Origin: Haliclona indistincta
Taxonomy: Eukaryota; Porifera; Demospongiae; Haplosclerida; Chalinidae
DNA length: 64,000 nt
NCBI GenBank assembly: GCA_964017065.1
Contig: OZ024790.1
Coordinates: 9,808,403 to 9,872,402, forward strand
Direction: 5' to 3'
A model generated the notes under the pieces. It was not told where the DNA came from, ran no database searches, and worked only from the letters and a program-made list of their open reading frames with translations. The position numbers and the translations under genes were made by a program. Below are positions 12,899-24,900 of the stretch, in pieces. Position 1 is the first letter of the stretch. Each line of letters starts with the position of its first letter.

Positions 12899-14345
12899 TA
12901 TCGGGTTATCATGGTTACCAGGTTATCGGGTTATCAGGTTATCATGGTTATCAGGTTATCATGGTTATCAGGTTATCATGGTTATCATGGTTATCAGGTT
13001 ATCATGGTTATCAGATTATCGGGTTATATATACCTGATAACCCGATAACCTGATAACCCGATAACCATGATAACCTGATAACCATGATAACCATGATAAC
13101 CTGATAACCTGATAACCTGATAACCATGATAACCATGATAACCTGATAACCTGATAACCTGATAACCATGATAACCTGATAACCCGATGACCCGATAACC
13201 TGATAACCATGATAACCCGATAACCTGATAACCGTGATAACCTGATAACCTGATAACCATGATAACCTGATAACCATGATAACCTGATAACCATGATAAC
13301 CTGATAACCTGATAACCCGATAACCCGATAACCTGATAACCATGATAACCAGATAACCATGATAACCTGATAACCCGATAACCCGATAACCCGATAACCA
13401 TGATAACCCGATAACCTGATAACCGTGATAACCTGATAACCATGATAACCTGATAACCATGATAACCTGATAACCATGATAACCTGATAACCTGATAACC
13501 CGATAACCCGATAACCTGATAACCTGATAACCATGATAACCTGATAACCATGATAACCTGATAACCTGATAACCTGATAACCATGATAACCTGATAACCT
13601 GATAACCATGATAACCCGATAACCCGATAACCTGATAACCATGATAACCTGATAACCATGATAACCTGATAACCATGATAACCTGATAACCTGATAACCC
13701 GATAACCTGATAACCATGATAACCTGATAACCTGATAACCTGATAACCTGATAACCTGATAACCATGATAACCTGATAACCATGATAACCTGATAACCTG
13801 ATAACCATGATAACCCGATAACCTGATAACCATGATAACCATGATAACCCGATAACCTGATAACCATGATAACCTGATAACCTGATAACCTGATAACCAT
13901 GATAACCTGATAACCTGATAACCATGATAACCTGATAACCAGATAACCAGATAACCATGATAACCTGATAACCCGATAACCATGATAACCTGATAACCAT
14001 GATAACCTGATAACCTGATAACCATGATAACCCGATAACCTGATAACCATGATAACCTGATAACCTGATAACCATGATAACCTGATAACCAGATAACCAG
14101 ATAACCATGATAACCTGATAACCCGATAACCACCTGATAACCATGATAACCTGATAACCTGATAACCTGATAACCATGATAACCTGATAGCCATGATAAC
14201 AGAATAATAAAAATAACTGCTCATAATTATAACAGTGATTCCATGTTGGCCTGATAGCCATGATAACACAATAATAATGATGATAACTGCTGATAACAGT
14301 GATTCCATGTTGGCCATGATAGTATAACCTTATAACCACTGATAA
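12899..14345. repeat. GATAACC satellite, 8-9-bp units, with internal orientation switch
   Basis: From about 13030 to 14190 the plus strand is an almost unbroken run of GATAACCT, GATAACCC and GATAACCAT units. From 12899 to about 13020 the same units run in the opposite direction (GGTTATCAGGTTATCATGG). The switch lies at GGGTTATATATACCTGATAA near 13020-13035. The array decays gradually at its right edge (14190-14345), where units are separated by unique sequence. Because a unit contains no stop in the minus-strand frames, all three are open for hundreds of codons. Those ORFs are not genes. Confidence 0.95.
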
Positions 14346-15600
14346 CCGGTTATTTAACATTTTAAAGTAAACCACTTCCCCCTATATATTGCCAGGTCTA
14401 TTATTATGGAGTGGATAAAAATCGCTTTTATCTCATAAACTTTATGTAAATAAGAATATAAATATCCTTTAAACCATAGTATGAATAATTCTCTTTGATG
14501 TAACGACCGTTAATGAGGGCTATAAATCGTGTACAGCCGGCACGCGTTTCAAGATGGCTGCCGCGTTCGAGAATCCACAAAGAAACGGCGCTCGGGCTGC
14601 CCTACGGTCTTCCTGCGACGAAAAGTAGCCAGCTAGATGTTAGGCAAGCAGCGCACTATGGTTTAAAGTAGTTATATACCTCACAGTCGGTATATAACTA
14701 CTATAAACAATATTTACAAGGCGTAAACATGATGTAATGTAACGATGACTTCAGTGATTTTACTACTAGATAACAAAACTTGTGACACAGCCTCACCATA
14801 ATACATTTACAAACTATAACTTTAGGTAAACTATTCCTAAGCTTTTCCCACTTGTTGTGGAAATTCTTGCCTCTGCATGGCTGGAAAAGCAACCTGTCAA
14901 GTTCAGCGGCCTCAGTTTCAATGAGCCCGACAGTCTCGAGTCTGCTTCAAAAACTCAGTATTAACCTTTGGTCGTTCAATGCTCAAATGCTACTGCAGCG
15001 TCACCCAAGCCTGGGTTCTGTTTCTCCTTTTGTTGACTTTTCGCTATACAGGCTGCTGTAGCGGCCTCATTTATTTTTAGGCGCGAATGGTTCGCACCGT
15101 TTACACTGAATTTTTAATTGCGACGCGGCTGTACCATAGGCGATCTAGTTTTGTAATGATGCCGGGGGAATATCAAATAGCTAATTCAGCGCTGTATTAG
15201 AGAACACAGGCTCACAAGACTAATCATTATGACTCACACTGAGGAAGCGGAGTTGCCATATCTGTTGTGTATACATGTAGTCACTCGATCAATCAGCATT
15301 AGCATAGATAGAAACCAACCGCCGCGGAGCTGGTGAGAAAGGTATACTTAATACTCCATAAAGAGTTAACTTCAGCAACTCTTGGCTCTTGGCCGCAGCG
15401 TCCACTGAATTATTCCTGATTGCATCCGATTACTCCCGCATTATGCTTCATGCTTTACGGACCTATTATTCCGTAAATTATCAATATGCCAGCTTAATAT
15501 TATTACTCATCCCTATTCATCATGATGCAGTAAGACTGAAGATGCAGATGTCTGTATGAGACAAATCACATGAGCAGAAAAACAGCGCATAAAACCTACC
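14346..15600. other. Intergenic region, no gene recognised
   Basis: No domain-bearing ORF was found. A 14-bp perfect hairpin (AGTAGTTATATACC / GGTATATAACTACT, loop TCACAGTC) sits at about 14667-14702. A short GC-richer patch around 14535-14640 contains AAGATGGCTGCCGCG, which may be a promoter or short 5' exon, but nothing downstream confirms it. Confidence 0.4.
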
Positions 15601-15628
15601 TGACTTGATTATTTCCAGTACTGCAGGT

Positions 15629-15775
15629 TAGTACCATTCTATACGTCACGTATAGAACGGTACTAACCCCATATAGCTGAACTTTCTTGAATATAGCTGA
15701 ACTTCATGCGAAAGTTCAGCTATATTCGTTCATGAATATAGGTGAACTTTCGTTCAACTATATTCATGAACTAGT
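15629..15775. repeat. Cluster of inverted repeats
   Basis: The first palindrome is GGTTAGTACCATTCTATACG facing CGTATAGAACGGTACTAACC at about 15628-15668. It is followed directly by overlapping direct and inverted copies of GAACTTTCGTTCAGCTATATTCATGAA up to about 15775. This looks like the ends of a decayed foldback element. Confidence 0.75.
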
Positions 15776-15982
15776 CTCTTGGAAACTATGATTGGTTTTG
15801 GTACAACCGTCATTGAATTATTAATGAGCAGTTACACTCACATTACGCCTATAGTTATGCCCATTTGTAATGTTGATGTACGTTGTAAAGAGTTGACAGT
15901 GTGTCTTAGTTGGTCATTCGCTTTCAACTGATTTGGAAGCATTTTTCACAGTTGGCCATACTTCAATTGTTGTGTCATTACA

Positions 15983-17200
15983 ATGATACATAAATTCATT
16001 TTTTCCTCTCCTCACAACACAGGAGCTTTTGTCAGATACTACGTATGTTACCATCAGATGGGTGATCATAAAGACAACCATACTATGTTGCAATTGTACT
16101 GTGATAATATTGACAATTATCAGGCTAGCATCAACAGTAAAATCCTTTCTTTGATAGTGCACCTACAACAGCAGGTGACCTGTATAGACTCACAACACAG
16201 GAGCTGTTATCAGATTTTATGTACGGTGCCATCAGATGGGTGATCTGTGATAATATACAATTGTATATACAATTGCAATGTACTGTGGTAATATTGACAA
16301 TTATTAATTTTGTCCATCTGTTCAATGATTGTGTTTCGGTCATAAAATTTAATGATTAAAAAATACACAAACCATGGGAGTGGTACTACTGCAGAGTAAT
16401 CTTTTATTATAATTAGCTTGCAGGTCAGTGAGTTTACTACTGACCATGCACTGGAGTGACATCACCAAATAAGGGTCCAGGGTTACATCAGTTGCACAGT
16501 AGTAGTATTTCCCTGTTAATGTGATCTTGATACCACTGCAGAGCAAGTTTTACTTATTTAAAACTATAGGGTCTAGAGCTGCTGCTGCCGTCGAGCCTGA
16601 TACCACTGCAGAGAGACATTTCATTAAAACTAGGGTCTAGAGCTTCCCCCTGTGCATTTCACAGTAGCGGATGTACTATACGAGAGTAAGCATTTCACTG
16701 CTATTGCTAGCCTGATACCACTGGCATAGTACATTTCACAGCAGCAGTAGATGCACTATGATGGTAAGGACTTCACTTGCTATTGTGATCCTAATGTAAC
16801 TTGCTGGTCGGTGAGATTGTTACCGACCACTGCAGTGACACATGATCACATTTCACTAATCTAGAGTCTATACAGGTCACCTGCAGTCGTAGGTGCACTA
16901 TGAAAAAAGGATTTTATTGTTGATGCTAGCCTGGTACCACTGCAGAAAGACATTCCGCTAAAACTATGGTTTAGAGCTTGCCTGTGTATTCTACAGTTGT
17001 AGGTACACTATGATAATGAAATTAATAATTTATTTCACTGCTGTTGTGAGCGTGATACCACTGCAGGGAGAGATTCTACTCAAAGAGATCGAGCCTGATA
17101 CCATGCAGTTTAGTGAAACGTGTCTCTGCAGTGATATCAGGCTCACAAAAGCAGTCAAATCCTTACTTTCATAGTGTAGCCAGTGAAATTCGTGTTACTC
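15983..17200. repeat. Degenerate interspersed repeats (CTGATACCACTGCAGAG family)
   Basis: A segment of about 100 bp containing CACAACACAGGAGCT...CATCAGATGGGTGATC...GATAATATTGACAATTAT occurs twice (about 16014-16125 and 16193-16304). From 16530 to 17190, GCCTGATACCACTGCAGAGA, CATTTCACTAAAACTA.GGTCTAGAGCTT and TAGGTGCACTATGA recur several times, some inverted. No ORF with a recognisable product. The next stretch, 17200-18480, is unique-looking and has no supportable gene. Confidence 0.6.
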
Positions 17201-18479
17201 TCATAGTGCGGTGATCACAGCATACCATCACTTACAGTGTAAGGACAGTGTAGTCTAAGTTCAGACTATGTTAATATTGAATCTGATAGATCGCAATACT
17301 GAATTGCACTTTTCTCCAGGCTTGTACAAATTGCTGAGAGTAAAGGACTTACAGCAAGCATGGGATGCAACCAAAGGTATGGGTATTGTCCTTTTGGTGG
17401 TGATGGAGACATACAGCTGAATTCAGATCAATGTATATCTGCTTACATAACCTGACTTGAATCAGCTACCAACCCTAGTGTAAAATGAACATCGATGTGG
17501 GCCGGGATAACATTGAGGAAAATGTTGATAAATTCCAACTAAAAGCAGAAATTTTGTTTTGTGCTGTATCACATAATTATAGTAGAAAAATTAAAATTTA
17601 TATTAGTTATTAATTTGGTTAATGACCTCAAGAAAGTGGTTTGCTATGGACTATCAAAATGCTTTCCACCCCAGTCAGTATACTTACTGCAGCTAACTTT
17701 AGACTTTGAACAGAGCAAGGTGCTAACTCATTAATTTTTACTTTTCTCCTTTCCCCTTAACGTTGTATCCCACTGTACTGAGACATAATGGATAGGCTAT
17801 CATCACTGACTAGCCAATAGACCTGATAACCTGCATCATGTACATTCATGCAGAGTTACAGTATTATTTTACTCTCCCACTTATTGTATACTCATAGTGT
17901 CTTCTTCGCATAATTATTGTCAACTCACTTCCATATTTGTAGTATAATTATAAACATGTAGTTACTGGGTTAGAAATTTGACTGATAATTATGATTTTAA
18001 CTTGTTTGTACCTACCGTACTGGTGGTATTGATCACTCGATGAGGCAAGACTTCTTATTGCTAGAAGTCTACTCTTATGTCAGCAGGCCGGGACACTATT
18101 GAATAGAGCTTAGCAGCAGATCCATGAAGGCAAGTTGGAGTGGTGAACAGAGTTACCTTAGGTACTGGAGAAAGGTAACAAAGAGAAAATAGCATTGAAG
18201 AGGTATAGTAACTTCTTTCTTTTACATGCCCAGGTGCAACAAACTTTGACCGTCCTCTTACGATCCAAAGGAATTCACCAACTGACATTATTTTAGAGAG
18301 AGAATATATTAATTTAGTTCGACATAGCAAAGTATCGTCTGTCAAGGAACAAAAGGTTGTGAAATGCAGAATGAGCTCACCCTAGCTGGGTGGAGTGGAT
18401 AGATTTTCGATCTGAGGTAACTGAGATTTGTGTTCTCTGTGCAGTGATGCAGTAAAGGAACATCAGTGTCAATATTATG

Positions 18480-18524
18480 GTGAATTAGCAGTAGGTAGGC
18501 GGGGCTCGTTTGCACGTGGACGTG
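18480..18524 (+). promoter_or_regulatory. Promoter-proximal GC box and E-box, GH31 copy B
   Basis: GTAGGTAGGCGGGGCTCGTT followed by GCACGTGG lies just ahead of the ATG at 18525. The same block, with one substitution, precedes the intact GH31 gene at 33104-33130, so it is probably part of the ancestral promoter. The functional reading (Sp1-like GC box, bHLH-type CACGTG) is inference. Confidence 0.45.
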
Positions 18525-20690
18525 ATGGCGGTTCTTTCGTTACTGGTGTCTTTTGTGTTGGTGGCGATCTGCAATGCTGGTAACGACCCACGACCGAACC
18601 CATCAGCAGTAGTGAAGGTCGGCAAGGCGCGTTTTACTGTGCTTACCGACATGCTTGTTCGGATGGAGTGGGGACAAACAGTGGACGCAGCAACATTCAC
18701 GTTTATAAACAGAAATCTCCCTGCACCAAAATACCAGCACACGACTGAGACTGATCCTAAAGGTGAGAACTGGACAGTGATCACCACAGAGTCACTGAAG
18801 GTATGAAAAGTGGTGTTAGTTTTTGCACAGCGACGAAAGGTGTGTTTCTTCAGGTTGAATATTTACCAAGCGATGAGACATTCAGTGCTGATAATCTGAG
18901 AGTGACAGTTACTCTGAGTGATGGTTCAACCAAGAAATGGTCACCACAACCAGCTAACAGTACTACTGAATATGATGGGAACCTGTTAGGAACTGTCAGG
19001 GTATGTATACTACACTGGCATGCAGGTGATGACCCAGTTTGTTAAGAGCGATTATCGTTCCCTTAGACACTAGATGGAGAACTGGGTCCCTTAGATCTAA
19101 ACTGTCTCACACAGAAGCAATCTGACCTCCATTGCACCTTTGGGTGAGGAAGAAAGAAGAAAGGGAGAGTGAAAGAGAAATTATTAATGGTTGATACGCA
19201 GATTGATATCTACCGGTGGCTATGTTGTAGTGGATGACACAGGTCACCCTCAGTTTGATAATTCCATGGACTGGCCGTGGGTAGTCAATCAGAGTCTCCC
19301 TGCAGCCTCTAGTGCTTCATGTAGTGCAGTGGATGTGTCCAAGGTAACGAATAGTGTCAACATTTCGATTTTACTTTTCATTTCTATACTCAGCGTCGAT
19401 ACTGTGGTCTACCCAGTATTACTCAGTTTGACTGTATTGGGAAGGTATGTAGCTCTACTGTACAATGTTTAATGACCTCATAGCATTGTACAGGGTTGTT
19501 GCTATAGCAACAGTGGGTCACCAAGCTGCTACTATCCTATGGAGGCACACCAGGACCTGTACTTCTTTGGACATGGAGACAGTAAGTTTGTACAGGGTTG
19601 TTGCTATAGCAACGGCAGCTCACCAAGCTGCTACTATCCTATGGAGGCACACCAGGACCTGTACTTCTTTGGGCATGGAGACAGTGAGTTTGTACAGGGT
19701 TGTTGCTATAGCAACGGCAGCTCACCAAGCTGCTACTATCCTATGGAGGCACGCCAGGACCTGTACTTCTTTGGACATGGAGACAATAAGTTAGTTAGCT
19801 AATACTGTACATCTATCATTGGTTCTATTCAGACTACAAGCAAGCCCTGTCTGATTTCATACTGGTAGGTAACACTAGTGACACTATCAGCTACACATGA
19901 TGTCGTGTGTAGGTCTCTGGTCCGATTCCTATTCCACCTCGGTTTGTATTTGGGATATTCTATTCACGATATTGGGCTTACGATGATACTGGAGAAATGG
20001 TGAGCATGAGAGTAAAATATTTAAAAATATCGCTATGTTGCCGATAGGATTTAGTTAAAGGTTATGAAGATCACAATATTCCTCTTGATGTGTTAGTGAC
20101 AGACATGGACTGGCACATCACATTTCACAAAGAAGACTCAGCAGGCAAGAAAGATCAAGTGAGCAAAGAATGTAAAATGTAGAATGTTGGTTGTAACTTT
20201 GACAGGCAGGACAGAGAATTGGCTGGACTGGTTATACTTGGGACAAGCACCTGTTTCCAAATCCGGAAGGCTTTCTAGACTGGTTAGTTGAAACTTTTGA
20301 TGTTAATCACGCTCCTAGCTTAAATAATAGTCTTATAATTATGTTGTTTTTCTATGCTTTAATCAAAGGTGTAAAACGAAGAGGATAAAGAAAACTCTCG
20401 ATTTTCATCCTGCTGCTGGTTAGTTAAAGGATAAAATTATGCTATAGTGATCTAGTAAAGTCATTTTGAGGATTGGTTATTTGTTTTTCAATGCACTTTT
20501 CAATGTTTTTCATGAAATTTCTCTCTTTCTGGTATTTTCTCTAGGTATTCAACCATGGGAAGAGTCCTATACTGAAATGGCGAAGGCAATGGGAATTGAT
20601 CCTTCAGTCAGTTTTTATAACTAGTTAATAACTTGATTGTTACACTGTTTCTTTTAGACTAACAAGTATGTACCATTATTTATTTCATCC
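18525..20690 (+). pseudogene. GH31 glycosidase, copy B, broken
   Basis: This stretch matches exons 1-13 of the intact gene at 33145, including a signal peptide (MAVLSLLVSFVLVAICNAG), the N-domain (GGYVVVDDTGHPQF), the trefoil region and the barrel start (FYSRYWAYDDTGEM, VTDMDWHITFHKED). It cannot work. The trefoil exon is triplicated and the donor after the last copy is changed from GT to AT (GACAATAAG at about 19782-19790). Exon 13 carries a 7-bp insertion (ATTATTT near 20675) that shifts frame into stops. Exon 14, with the nucleophile, is missing: sequence runs from the exon 13 donor region straight into the SDR exon. Confidence 0.85.
19494..19797 (+). repeat. Triplicated trefoil exon, 102-bp unit
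   Basis: Three near-identical copies begin at 19494, 19596 and 19698, each encoding GCCYSN..SPSCYYPME..QDLYFFGHGD. The unit is 34 codons long, so reading frame is conserved through the array (…GDSKFVQGCC…). Each unit keeps the old acceptor CAG and a GTAAGT/GTGAGT-like donor, but the gap between units is only 14 bp, too short for an intron. The other GH31 copies have a single unit. Confidence 0.9.
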
Positions 20691-20758
20691 GACTGATAAA
20701 AAGGTACGAGTCTTTACTACTTTTCGAGACCTGACATAAATTATTCTCCACTTTTAGA

Positions 20759-21787
20759 TTAAGATTCCTCGTGAACTGCAGAAGACTCAAGAACTGCAAA
20801 GACAAGATGGCGTTCACCTCCAGCAGCTGCAGTTTGCTGGCAAGACAGTTATGATTACAGGAGCCGCTGGAGACATAGGCGGGGCTACAGCTCGGGTGTT
20901 TGCGAGAAAGGAGCTCGTCTGGTGTTGGTAGACCTACCCTCCACTGAAGACAGTTTGAACGAGAAGAAGAAAGAACTTGTGACTGATGGAGCAGCTGGCG
21001 TGCACGTGATCCCCTGTGACGTCACAAGCAATGAGAGTGTGAAAGAATTGGTAGAACAGGCAGTCAGAGAGTGTGGTCGTGTGGATTGTTTCTTCAACAA
21101 TGCTGGGATACAAGGAGAACTGTGCCCTCTACACAAGCAGACAGACGAGTGGTTTAGGCAGACGATTGAGGTCAATCTTCTCGGTGTGTTCCACGGGATG
21201 AAGTACGTTGGGTAAGCGATGGTCAATGCTGGAGTGGGCGGAGTCATTGTTAACACAGCTAGTCTAGCTGGGCTGGAGGGTGTGCCCAACATGGCTGCTT
21301 ATGTTGCGTCTAAGTTTGCTGTTGTGGGACTGACAAAGACTGGCTCTAAAGATCTTGGGCCTCACGGTATTCGGGTGTGTGCAATAGCTCCTGGACTATT
21401 AGAAGGAAAATGTGGTCATCTCAAATTAGAGGAAATGCCGAGAGTATAAAGAGAGAAAGGGGTGAGTGAATGATCGAGCGACATCTGCACATATACTAAG
21501 GTTTCAGCTGTTTCCTAAACATGCTGACTACAACGGTGCAGTCTTGTTATTAGCACCTGCTAAGTAAACTCAGATACTTAACTTTCTCTATGTTCGCTGC
21601 AGGTCTGGAGGGAGAACCAACTGAAGAGGAGCTGAAAGAGGTGGAGGTGCAGAAGCTATCAGGCACCCCTCTTGGTAGACTGGGCAAGCTGTCTGAAGTG
21701 GCTGACCTAGTGGTCTACCTGTGCAGTGATGAAGCATCTTATGTATCAGGGACAACAGTATCTATAGATGGCGGAAAACTACGTTGA
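20759..21787 (+). pseudogene. Short-chain dehydrogenase/reductase (copy B), broken
   Basis: Closely similar to the SDR at 251-1276, with the same exon-intron layout (exon 2 begins near 21602 after GCTGCAG). Motifs TGAAGDIG, NNAG, NTAS and YVASK are present. Its own lesions differ from copy A: one A is missing near 20908 (GAGAAAGGAGC against GAGAAAAGGAGC), a TAA replaces CAA at about 21212, and one G is missing near 21408. The C-terminus (VSGTTVSIDGGKLR, stop at 21785-21787) is intact where copy A is frameshifted. The two copies were therefore inactivated independently, at least in part. Confidence 0.85.
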
Positions 21788-21944
21788 ACTGACTATTAAT
21801 ATTCATGATTTAAACATACACGTTTGCAAATACAAGCAAAAACTATGGTCATATTTGGTCAACCACTCAATCTACAGTAGTAGCGTTCAAGCAGATTCAT
21901 CTACAGTACTAAATCTAGATACAGGCTCATACTAGTGATAAGCA

Positions 21945-24900
21945 ATGAATTTTAATACACGTATGCATTACGCAGCCAACGCCCTAATGGCGGCGAACAT
22001 ACAGCAGCGGTGTGTGGCGGCGTTCAAGCAAGGAGACTATGAAGAAGCAGAACGACTGTTACCAAAGATACAGCAACCACAAAACGTCGCTACGAAATTC
22101 ACTCTAACTGGCAACGAGAGCAATAACGTGACGCTGGCACACTTGGCTGCTTATCATGGCTGGTTAGATATTTTCAAGACAATGAAGGAATACTACTCGA
22201 AAAACTGTACAGACAACGCAGGTAGCACTCCATTACACTATGCTGCTGCTGGAGGTAGCTTAGCAGTGATAGACTACCTTATCACACAGCTAGGTTGTGA
22301 TCCAACTACTCCAAAAAACGATGGCGCTCTTCCACTACACATTGCTTGTCTTAGTGGTCACTTGAATGCTATTAAATATTTCATTATGAAACAAAATTGT
22401 GATCCAAATTGTCGAAGTCAAAATGGATGGACACTTCTACATTATGCTTCTGAAGGTGGTCACATGAACATCATCCAATACCTAATCACTGAACTAGGTT
22501 GTGATCCAACTACTCCAAACAATGGTGCTCTTCCACTACACATTGCTTGTCTTAGTGGTCACTTGAATGCTACTAAATATTTCATTATGGAACAAAATTG
22601 TGATCCAAATTGTCGAAGTCAACGTGGATGGACACTTCTACATTATGCTTCTGAAGGTGGTCACATGAACATCATCCAATACCTAATCACTGAACTAGGT
22701 TGTGATCCAACTACTCCAAAAAACAATGGCGCTCTTCCACTACACATTGCTTGTCTTAGTGGTCACTTGAATGCTACTAAATATTTCATTATGGAACAAA
22801 ATTGTGACCCAAATTATGATGATCGAGATGGATGGACTCCTCTACATTATGCTTCTCAAGGTGGTCACATGAACATCATCCAATACCTAATCACTGAACT
22901 AGGTTGTGATCCAACTACTCCAAACAACAATGGTTCTCTTCCACTGCACATTGCTTGCCGCCATGGTCACTTGAATGCTACTAAATATTTCATTATGGAA
23001 CAAAATTGTGACCCAAATTGTCGAGGTCGACATGGACAGACTCTTCTACATTATGCTTCTCAAGGTGGTCACATGAACATAATCCAATACCTAATCACTG
23101 AACTAGGTTGTGATCCAACTACTCCAAACAACAATGGCGCTCTTCCACTACACATTGCTTGTCTTAATGGTCACTTGAACGCTACTAAATATTTCATCAC
23201 TGAACAAAATTGTGACCCAAATTGTCGAGGTCGACATGGACAGACTCTTCTACATTATGCTTCTAAAGGTGGTCACGTGGACATCATCAAATACTTAATC
23301 ATTGAAATTGGTTGTTATCCATCAATTGTTGATCAGTCTGGTCAAACTATATTACACTTGGCTAGTTATCATGGTCACATTCAAATTGTACAGTGGTTGT
23401 TGCACAGTGGAAAAGTGAATATTATGGCAAGGGACAATAATCAAAAAACCTGTGTTGACGTGGCAGGTCATGTGAAAAATCGCTTTGAGTTGCTGAAATT
23501 ATTTCAAGATAAAGTATTACCTTCGCCAACACCTTATAGTTCAAATTCGCCTTCTTTATCAACAAATGAACCATCTGCTCAAGAAGAAGTATTATCTTCA
23601 CCATCACCATCTAGTTCAAATTCTCTACCAAGAAATGAACCATCTGCTCAAGACAAAGTACTACCTTCACCATCACCATCTAGTTCAAATTCGCCTTCTC
23701 TACCAAGAAATGAACCGTCTGCTCAAGACGAAGTATTACCTTTACCACCACCATCTAGTTCAAATTCGCCTTCTCTACCAAGAATTGAACCAACCGCTCA
23801 AGACGAAGTATTACCTTTACCACCACCATCTAGTTCAAATTCGCCTTCTTTACCAAGAAATGAACCATCTGCTCAAGACGAAGTATTACCTTCACCATCA
23901 CCATCTAGTTCAAATTCGCCTTCTTTACCAAGAAATGAACCGTCTGCTCAAGACGAAGTATTACCTTTACCACCACCTAGTTCAAATTCGCCTTCTCTAC
24001 CAAGAAATGAACCAACCGCTCAAGACGAAGTATTACCTTCACCATCACCATCTAGTTCAAATTCGCCTTCTCTACCAAGAAATGAACCAACCGCTCAAGA
24101 CGAACTATTACCTTCACCATCACCATCTAGTTCAAATTCGTCTTCTTTACCAAGAAATGAACCATCTGCTCAAGACGAAGTATTACCTTCACCATCACCA
24201 TCTAGTTCAAATTCGCCTTCTCTACCAAGAAATGAACCATCTGCTCAAGACGAAGTATTGAGCAGGTGGTGGTGGAAGTATTACCTTCACCATCACCATC
24301 ATGTGGTGGTGGAAGTATTACCTTCACCATCACCATCTAGTTCAAATTCGCCTTCTCTACCAAGAAATGAACCAACCGCTCAAGACGAAGTATTACCTTT
24401 ACCACCACCACCTAGTTCAAATTCGTCTTCTTTACCAAGAAATGAACCATCTGCTCAAGACGAAGTATTACCTTTACCACCACCATCTAGTTCAAATTCG
24501 CCTTCTCTACCAAGAAATGAACCATCTGCTCAAGACGAAGTATTACCTTCACCATCACCATCTAGTTCAAATTCGCCTTCTCTACCAAGAAATGAACCAA
24601 CCGCTCAAGACGAAGTATTACCTTTACCACCACCACCTAGTTCAAATTCGCCTTCTCTACCAAGAAATGAACCGTCTGCTCAAGACGAAGTATTACCTTT
24701 ACCACCACCACCTAGTTCAAATTCGCCTTCTCTACCAAGAAATGAACCATCTGCTCAAGACGAAGTATTACCTTCACCATCACCATCTAGTTCAAATTCG
24801 CCTTCTCTACCAAGAAATGAACCATCTGCTCAAGACGAAGTATTACCTTCACCATCACCATCTAGTTCAAATTCGCCTTCTCTACCAAGAAATGAACCAA

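Noticed and set aside
12899..13030. Interpretation of the satellite as telomeric or subtelomeric
   Set aside because: Units are GATAACC variants, not the animal TTAGGG telomere repeat, and ordinary genes lie on both sides.
13011..14375. Three overlapping minus-strand ORFs of 369-454 codons (GYQVIMVIRLS repeats)
   Set aside because: They are translations of the GATAACC satellite, open in all three frames because the short unit lacks stops. No conserved domain or start context.
14555..14630. Short ATG ORF (MAAAFENPQRNGAR) in a GC-richer patch
   Set aside because: Only 23 codons, no donor site or downstream exon found.
17310..17450. Possible Cys-rich exon (MGCNQRYGYCPFGGDG)
   Set aside because: Short, without clear splice borders or a recognisable family, and no neighbouring exon. 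Left as unassigned.
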